The notes under the pieces are model-generated. The model was not told where the DNA came from, searched no databases, and worked only from the letters and a program-made list of their open reading frames with translations. Position numbers and translations under genes: made by a program. Below are positions 23,400-28,105 of a DNA stretch of 28,105 nucleotides, one piece after another (positions within the stretch are counted from its first letter, which is position 1; each line of letters begins with the position of its first letter). This DNA is from JAIOIW01 sp050304175. Lineage in GTDB: Bacteria > Pseudomonadota > Alphaproteobacteria > Rhizobiales > Rhizobiaceae. Where the stretch lies: positions 1-28,105 of the forward strand of contig JBNLDE010000080.1 in the NCBI GenBank assembly GCA_050304175.1, given 5' to 3'.

Positions 23400-25301
23400 A
23401 TGAAAAGGACAGCCCTCGTCGCCACCCTTTCAGCCTCCGTACTCGCCATCAGCGCGGGTCAGGCATTTGCCGAATACAGCCTGAACATCCTCCACATCAA
23501 CGATTGGCACAGCCGCATCGAATCGATCAGCAAGTATGATTCGACTTGTTCAGCGGAGGACGAAGGCGAGGGCAAGTGCTTTGGCGGCGCCGCCCGTCTG
23601 GTCACGGCGGTCCGCGAGGCGCGCGCGGCGATGTCCGGCGACAACGTGATCTTCCTCAACGCCGGCGACAATTTCCAGGGCTCGCTGTTCTACACCACAT
23701 ACAAGGGGGCCGCCGAGGCCGAGTTCCTCGGTGTCATGAAGCCGGACGTGATGACCGTCGGCAACCACGAGTTCGACGACGGGGAAGAGGGCCTTGCGGG
23801 CTTCCTCGACAAGGTCGGCTTCCCGGTCATTTCCTCCAACATTCTCGCCAGCGATAAATCCAAGCTGAACGGCCGGATCAACCCCTCCATCGTCGTGGAG
23901 ATAGGCGGCCAGAAGATCGGCGTCATCGGCGCTGTCGCCAACGATACGGCCGAACTGTCCTCTCCCGGCGATAACGTGCTGATCACCCAGGACGTCGCCG
24001 GCGTCGCCGCCGCGGTCAAGGAACTCGAAAGCCAGGGTATCAACAAGATTATCGCCCTCACCCATGTCGGCTACGCGCGCGACGTCGACGCGATCGCCAA
24101 GATCCCGGGCGTCGATGTGGTCGTCGGCGGGCACTCCCATACCTACCTGGCCAACAATGACGACAAGGCGGCCGGCCCCTATCCGACCTGGGTCGACAAC
24201 CCGTCGGGCGAGAAGGTGCCCGTCGTACAGGCCGGGTCCTACTCGAAGTATCTTGGCGAACTCAAGGTTACCTTCGACGACGACGGCGTCGTGACCGGCG
24301 CCACCGGCGCGCCAATGCTGCTCGACGCATCGGTCAAGCCCGACGAGGCCGTGACAGCCCGCATCAAGGAACTCGGTGCTCCGATCGAGGCGCTCAAGGC
24401 GAAGCCGGTATCGCAATCGACCGGGCCGATCGAGGGCAGCCGCGAAGTCTGCCGCGCGATGGAATGCGCCATGGGCGACCTCGTCGCCGACGCCATGCTC
24501 GACCGGGTCAAGAGCCAGGGCATCCAGATTGCTGTCCAGAACGGCGGCGGGCTGCGCGCCTCCATCGATGCCGGCGAGATCACCATGGGCGAAGTGCTGA
24601 CGGTCCTGCCGTTCCAGAACACTCTGTCCACGTTCCAACTGAAGGGTTCAGACGTGGTTGCCGCGCTGGAAAACGGCGTCAGCCAGATCGAGGAAGGCGC
24701 GGGCCGTTTCCCGCAGGTTGCCGGATTGAAATTCTCCTTCGACAAGTCGAAAGAGCCCGGAAACCGTGTTTCCAACGTGATGGTTATGGACGGCGACGGC
24801 TACAAACCGATCGATCCGGCCAAGACATATGGCGTTGTCTCCAACAACTTCATGCGCGCCGGCGGTGACGGCTACAAGGTGTTCGCCTCCAACGGCATGA
24901 ACGCCTATGACTACGGTCCGGGACTGGAGCAGGTGGTGGCCGACTATCTCGCCGCCAACGCGCCCTACCAGCCGCTTGGCGACACCGGCCGCATCACCGA
25001 CGTCACGCCGATGATGACGGAGGAAAAGCCTGCCGGGGACATGAAGGCCGAAGAGCCCAAGGCGGAAATGAAAGCGGAGGAGCCCAAGGCCGAGATGAAA
25101 ACCGAAATGAAGCCGGCCGAAGATAAGATGATGATGAAAGGCGAGGAGTACGTCATTCAGAAGGGTGACAATTTCTGGGATCTTTCGCGCAAGTTCTACG
25201 GCGACGCCCGCATGTGGAACAAGCTCGCCGAGGCCAATCCCTCGATGAAGGCGAAGGGCCTCCAGATCGGCGCCAAGATCACCGTTCCGCCCGCCAACTG
25301 A
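23400..25301 (+). CDS. Periplasmic 5'-nucleotidase (UshA type) with C-terminal LysM domain
   Basis: 633-aa exported phosphoesterase. It has a signal peptide (1-24, ending GQAFA). The metallophosphatase domain (about 26-310) carries all metal-site motifs: HINDWHSR, AGDNFQGS, GNHEFDDG, THVGYARD and GGHSHTYL. The 5'-nucleotidase C-terminal domain (about 340-535) includes GDLVADAML, QNGGGLRASIDAGEIT and VLPFQNTLSTFQLKG. A charged repeat linker (about 540-583) contains EEPKAEMKA twice, then a LysM domain (about 584-632, YVIQKGDNFWDLSRKFYG... ITVPP) ends the protein. It should release phosphate and nucleosides from extracellular nucleotides while tethered to peptidoglycan. The ATG is preceded by CAGGAGAA. 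No Pho box was evident in the 155-bp upstream gap. Confidence 0.93.
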   Translation: MKRTALVATLSASVLAISAGQAFAEYSLNILHINDWHSRIESISKYDSTCSAEDEGEGKCFGGAARLVTAVREARAAMSGDNVIFLNAGDNFQGSLFYTTYKGAAEAEFLGVMKPDVMTVGNHEFDDGEEGLAGFLDKVGFPVISSNILASDKSKLNGRINPSIVVEIGGQKIGVIGAVANDTAELSSPGDNVLITQDVAGVAAAVKELESQGINKIIALTHVGYARDVDAIAKIPGVDVVVGGHSHTYLANNDDKAAGPYPTWVDNPSGEKVPVVQAGSYSKYLGELKVTFDDDGVVTGATGAPMLLDASVKPDEAVTARIKELGAPIEALKAKPVSQSTGPIEGSREVCRAMECAMGDLVADAMLDRVKSQGIQIAVQNGGGLRASIDAGEITMGEVLTVLPFQNTLSTFQLKGSDVVAALENGVSQIEEGAGRFPQVAGLKFSFDKSKEPGNRVSNVMVMDGDGYKPIDPAKTYGVVSNNFMRAGGDGYKVFASNGMNAYDYGPGLEQVVADYLAANAPYQPLGDTGRITDVTPMMTEEKPAGDMKAEEPKAEMKAEEPKAEMKTEMKPAEDKMMMKGEEYVIQKGDNFWDLSRKFYGDARMWNKLAEANPSMKAKGLQIGAKITVPPAN

Positions 25302-25343
25302 GCGCTGCGGACGACGTCCGGAACATCCCACGGAAAAAACCGG

Positions 25344-25370
25344 CCCGCCCCTGACCACGGGGCGGGTTTT
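25344..25370 (+). terminator. Intrinsic terminator after the nucleotidase gene
   Basis: CCCGCCCC-TGACCAC-GGGGCGGG, perfect 8-bp stem followed by TTTT. A run of six A before the stem (25334-25339) gives a T-run on the other strand, so it may work in both directions. It separates the nucleotidase gene from hemH. Confidence 0.9.
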
Positions 25371-25414
25371 GACTATATAGGGCCGCGAGAACCGGTACTC
25401 GCAGGAGGGGAAGC

Positions 25415-26476
25415 ATGACATCGACGCCGATCGAAACGGCACCGGCAGGCGCGGCTGCCGCCCTGCCCGCAGGTCATCCCCCGGTGAAGATCGGCAAGGT
25501 CGGCGTGCTGCTCGTCAATCTCGGCACGCCCGACGGCACCGACTATGCGCCGATGCGGCGCTATCTCAGGGAGTTCCTCTCCGACAGGCGCGTCATCGAG
25601 TGGCCGCGCGCGCTCTGGTATCCGATCCTGTACGGCATCGTGCTCAACACCCGCCCGAAACGCTCGGGCGCCGCCTACAGGAAAATCTGGAACGTGGAGC
25701 GCGACGAATCGCCGTTGCGCACCTTCACCCGGTCCCAGACCGAAAAACTCGGCGAGGCGCTGGCCGACAAGCCGGATGTCGTGGTCGACTGGGCGATGCG
25801 CTACGGCAATCCGTCGATGGAGAGCGTGACCCGCGGGATGATCGAGGCGGGCTGCGACCGCATCGTCATGTTTCCGCTCTACCCGCAATATTCGGCGACC
25901 ACGACGGCGACGGTGAATGACAAGTTCTTCGCGGCGCTGATGAAGATGCGCTGGCAGCCGGCGATCCGGACCGTGCCCGCCTATCACGACGAACCGGCCT
26001 ATATCGAGGCCCTCGCCCACTCGATCGAGAAGCGACTGGCGGCACTCGATTTCACGCCCGAAGTTGTGATCGCGTCCTATCACGGCATTCCCAAGGACTA
26101 TTTCGAAAAGGGCGACCCCTATCACTGCCACTGCATGAAAACGACGCGGCTGCTGCGCGAGCGCCTCGGCTGGGACGAAAGCCGGCTCATCACGACCTTT
26201 CAGTCCCGCTTCGGTCCGCAGGAATGGCTTCAGCCCTACACCGACAAGACGGTCGAGAAGCTGGCCCGGGAAGGTGTGAAATCGATCGCGGTGCTCAACC
26301 CTGGCTTCGTGTCCGATTGCCTGGAAACGCTTGAGGAGATCGCCGGGGAAGCCGGCGAGATCTTTCATGCCGCTGGGGGCGAGAACTTCGCCCACATCCC
26401 CTGTCTCAATGACGGCGATGACGGCATGAAGGTGATCGAGACCGTCGTCAGGCGCGAACTGGCCGGCTGGGCGTAG
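25415..26476 (+). CDS. hemH: Ferrochelatase
   Basis: Terminal heme-synthesis enzyme inserting Fe2+ into protoporphyrin IX; 353 aa. Conserved parts are GVLLVNLGTPDGTDYAPMRR (from 30), WAMRYGNPSMES, VMFPLYPQYSATTTAT, ASYHGIPKDYFEKGDPYHCHC with metal/porphyrin-site H223, TTFQSRFGPQEWLQPYT and NPGFVSDCLETLEEI with the second active-site acid (probably E304). Cys residues in YHCHCM are in the usual proteobacterial spacing, but a 2Fe-2S cluster cannot be concluded from this. The N-terminal about 25 residues are an Ala/Pro-rich extension common in rhizobial homologues. The ATG has GGAGGGG upstream. Acts at the inner membrane face. Confidence 0.96.
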   Translation: MTSTPIETAPAGAAAALPAGHPPVKIGKVGVLLVNLGTPDGTDYAPMRRYLREFLSDRRVIEWPRALWYPILYGIVLNTRPKRSGAAYRKIWNVERDESPLRTFTRSQTEKLGEALADKPDVVVDWAMRYGNPSMESVTRGMIEAGCDRIVMFPLYPQYSATTTATVNDKFFAALMKMRWQPAIRTVPAYHDEPAYIEALAHSIEKRLAALDFTPEVVIASYHGIPKDYFEKGDPYHCHCMKTTRLLRERLGWDESRLITTFQSRFGPQEWLQPYTDKTVEKLAREGVKSIAVLNPGFVSDCLETLEEIAGEAGEIFHAAGGENFAHIPCLNDGDDGMKVIETVVRRELAGWA

Positions 26477-26502
26477 TCGGCTCGACAGGATGCCATTCGG
26501 CA

Positions 26503-26530
26503 TTGGCTTTCTTACAATTCTGCCGATAAT
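26503..26530 (+). promoter_or_regulatory. Possible sigma-70-type promoter of qmcA-nfeD
   Basis: TTGGCT (26503-26508) and GATAAT (26525-26530) with 16-bp spacing, in a locally AT-richer stretch of the 126-bp gap after hemH. An alternative pair a few bases later (TTACAA with TATCTA) is equally plausible. Match-by-eye only. Confidence 0.35.
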
Positions 26531-26602
26531 CCTTATCTAATGTTTGTCGATTGAGGCCAGACGCCGGTCCGCCGGCCGGTCATGCTGCAACAGGAGGCTT
26601 AG

Positions 26603-27574
26603 ATGCCGTTTACCGGTTTTGACATCGGAATTGCCGTTCTCACCCTGCTGGTCATCCTGGTCCTGTTTGCAGGCATCAAGACCGTACCGCAGGGCTACAA
26701 CTACACGGTCGAGCGCTTCGGCAAATATACCCGTACCCTGGACCCCGGCCTCAACCTCATCGTGCCGTTCTTCGACCGGATCGGCGCACGAATGAACATG
26801 ATGGAACAGGTGCTTGATGTCCCGACCCAGGAGGTCATCACCCGCGACAACGCCACGGTGGCCGTCGACGGCGTCGCTTTCTACCAGGTACTCAATGCGC
26901 CCCAGGCCGCCTATCAGGTGCTTGGACTTCAAAATGCCATTCTCAACCTGACGATGACCAATATCCGTTCGGTCATGGGGTCGATGGACCTCGACGAGTT
27001 GCTGTCGAACCGCGACGCGATCAACGAGCGGCTGTTGCGCATCGTCGACGAGGCCGCGAACCCGTGGGGCATCAAGATGACCCGCGTCGAGATCAAGGAC
27101 ATCAATCCGCCGACCGACCTGGTCGACTCCATGGCCCGCCAGATGAAGGCGGAACGCGACAAGCGCGCCGAGATCCTGGAAGCCGAGGGACGCAAGCGCG
27201 GACAGGTGCTTGATGCGGAGGGCCGCAAGGAAGCGGCGTTCCTCGATGCCGAGGCGCGCGAGCGCGCCGCCGAAGCCGAGGCAAAGGCAACCCGTCTGGT
27301 TTCCGAGGCCATAGCCCAGGGCGATGTCCAGGCGATTAACTATTTCGTGGCCCAGCGCTACACCGAAGCCATGGCAAAGATCGGCGCCGCGCCAAATTCC
27401 AAGATCGTGCTCATGCCGTTCGAGGCTTCATCGCTGATCGGCTCTCTCGGCGGCATCGGAGCCATTGCGAAGGAAGTGTTCGGCGACGCCGAAACCCAGC
27501 CCGCTGGCCGGCGCGGCAGTCGGGTTCCGGCAAGCGGCCGCACCGGTGGTGACAGCGGGGGAAGCACATCGTGA
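26603..27574 (+). CDS. qmcA: SPFH/Band 7 membrane scaffold protein (QmcA/paraslipin)
   Basis: 323-aa SPFH-domain protein that oligomerises at the membrane and is linked to membrane microdomains and protein quality control. One N-terminal transmembrane helix (about 7-25, IGIAVLTLLVILVLFAGI) leads to the SPFH domain (about 27-180): VPQGYNYTVERFGKYTRTLDP, VPTQEVITRDNATVAVDGV and WGIKMTRVEIKDI. An Ala/Glu-rich coiled coil (about 180-240, with QMKAERDKRAEILEAEGRK) precedes a Gly/Ser-rich tail ending GDSGGSTS. AGGAGG lies upstream of the ATG. Its stop overlaps the GTG of nfeD by 4 bp, the usual SPFH-NfeD pairing. Confidence 0.95.
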   Translation: MPFTGFDIGIAVLTLLVILVLFAGIKTVPQGYNYTVERFGKYTRTLDPGLNLIVPFFDRIGARMNMMEQVLDVPTQEVITRDNATVAVDGVAFYQVLNAPQAAYQVLGLQNAILNLTMTNIRSVMGSMDLDELLSNRDAINERLLRIVDEAANPWGIKMTRVEIKDINPPTDLVDSMARQMKAERDKRAEILEAEGRKRGQVLDAEGRKEAAFLDAEARERAAEAEAKATRLVSEAIAQGDVQAINYFVAQRYTEAMAKIGAAPNSKIVLMPFEASSLIGSLGGIGAIAKEVFGDAETQPAGRRGSRVPASGRTGGDSGGSTS

Positions 27575-28035
27575 TACTGGGCATCCTCAACGAACTCGGC
27601 CCGTGGACCTGGATCATTCTGGGATTTGTCCTGCTGGCGGCCGAAATCGCGGCGCCGGGCGTGTTCCTGATATGGATCGGTCTCGCCGCCCTGGTCGTCG
27701 GCATCATCTCGCTGGTGATCTGGGGACCCGGCGCGGCGCTCTGGACCTGGGAGGTCCAGGTGCTCGTTTTTCTCGCCATGTCCGGCCTGTCGGTCCTGGC
27801 CGGCAAGCGCCTTGTCGGCGGCAAGGAGGGGGACTCAGACCTTCCGCTCCTCAACCGTCGTTCCGAGCAATTCGTCGGCCGCACCGTGACGCTGGCCGAC
27901 CCGATCGTCAACGGCTTTGGCCGCGCCCGCATCGGGGATTCCTCTTGGCGGGTACGTGGCGAGGATGCCGCGGCCGGTACGCGGGTCAGGATCGTGCGCG
28001 TCGAGGAAAACGATCTGGTGGTCGAAGCCGAATAG
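27571..28035 (+). CDS. nfeD: NfeD-family membrane protein
   Basis: 154-aa short-form NfeD (no serine protease domain). Hydrophobic helices at about 8-25 (LGPWTWIILGFVLLAAE), 28-50 (APGVFLIWIGLAALVVGII) and 65-80 (VQVLVFLAMSGLSVLAG) are followed by a C-terminal OB-fold (about 95-152, FVGRTVTLADPIVNGFGRARIGDSSWRVRG). It partners with the SPFH protein encoded just upstream. The GTG start lies inside a GTGA overlap and is preceded by GGGGGAAG. Function is inferred from the SPFH/NfeD pairing: membrane organisation or quality control. Confidence 0.93.
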   Translation: MILGILNELGPWTWIILGFVLLAAEIAAPGVFLIWIGLAALVVGIISLVIWGPGAALWTWEVQVLVFLAMSGLSVLAGKRLVGGKEGDSDLPLLNRRSEQFVGRTVTLADPIVNGFGRARIGDSSWRVRGEDAAAGTRVRIVRVEENDLVVEAE

Positions 28036-28069
28036 GCTGGCTGGTCGCTGCCGCGGGCGGCCTGGTGTG

Positions 28070-28105
28070 TCAGGCCACGCCGAGCCGCAGAAGATCGTGG
28101 AAATG
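28070..28105 (-). CDS. Possible 3' end of a minus-strand gene
   Basis: Reading the minus strand inward from the window edge gives HFHDLLRLGVA followed by TGA (stop at 28072-28070), 11 sense codons. High-GC codon choice is consistent with a real gene converging on nfeD. The fragment is too short to assign to any family and could be chance. Confidence 0.25.
   Translation of the reverse strand, partial: HFHDLLRLGVA

Noticed and set aside
25021..25140. Repeated GAGCCCAAGGC units as a possible CRISPR or VNTR locus
   Set aside because: It is in frame inside the nucleotidase gene and encodes the charged linker. Only two to three imperfect units exist and no spacers are present.

Overview
The window is GC-rich, densely coded chromosomal DNA from an alphaproteobacterium, most likely a member of the Hyphomicrobiales (Rhizobiales) close to the Brucella/Phyllobacteriaceae group. 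The main reasons are a recognisable Omp10-type lipoprotein (a Brucella/rhizobial marker), NAD-dependent homospermidine synthase, a rhizobial-type DctB/DctD pair and a DUF882 (YcbK-like) protein. No tRNA, rRNA, insertion sequence, CRISPR array or prophage block was seen, and base composition looks even throughout. This reads as a conserved housekeeping region rather than a genomic island.

Left part (1-7000, all minus strand). A molybdate ABC transporter modA-modB-modC, with 4-bp overlaps, is followed 13 bp later by the sensor kinase dctB and the sigma-54 activator dctD, which also overlap by 4 bp. After a 301-bp gap comes dctP, the periplasmic binding protein of a TRAP C4-dicarboxylate transporter, cut by the window edge. 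The gap contains a textbook sigma-54 -24/-12 promoter facing dctP, with a possible enhancer behind it. The circuit is therefore complete in the sequence: DctB senses, DctD activates, and the sigma-54 promoter drives the transporter.

Middle part (7200-16100). Minus-strand genes are a DUF533/TerB-like protein, the tRNA-U34 hydroxylase trhO, a MAPEG-family membrane protein and a small GrlR-like protein. The GrlR-like gene is divergent from a PPK2 polyphosphate kinase, which is followed on the plus strand by a phage-type N-acetylmuramidase and KDPG aldolase. Converging on these are a DUF882 periplasmic peptidase-like protein with a long disordered tail and an orphan sigma-54-dependent response regulator.

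Right part (16200-28105, plus strand). An M3-family oligoendopeptidase overlaps a HODM-type (DUF3445) heme-dependent oxidative N-demethylase homologue. Then come homospermidine synthase, an exported cytochrome b562-like protein behind two striking palindromes, the Omp10 lipoprotein between two hairpins, and a PaaK-like AMP-forming enzyme with an altered P-loop. These are followed by a 5'-nucleotidase fused to a LysM domain, ferrochelatase, and the QmcA-NfeD (SPFH/OB-fold) membrane pair.

I do not see a clear new multi-gene system. The most unusual points are the b562-like protein with its double palindromic control region, the PaaK homologue lacking the usual nucleotide-binding loop, the nucleotidase-LysM fusion, and the apparent coupling of modABC to dctBD.
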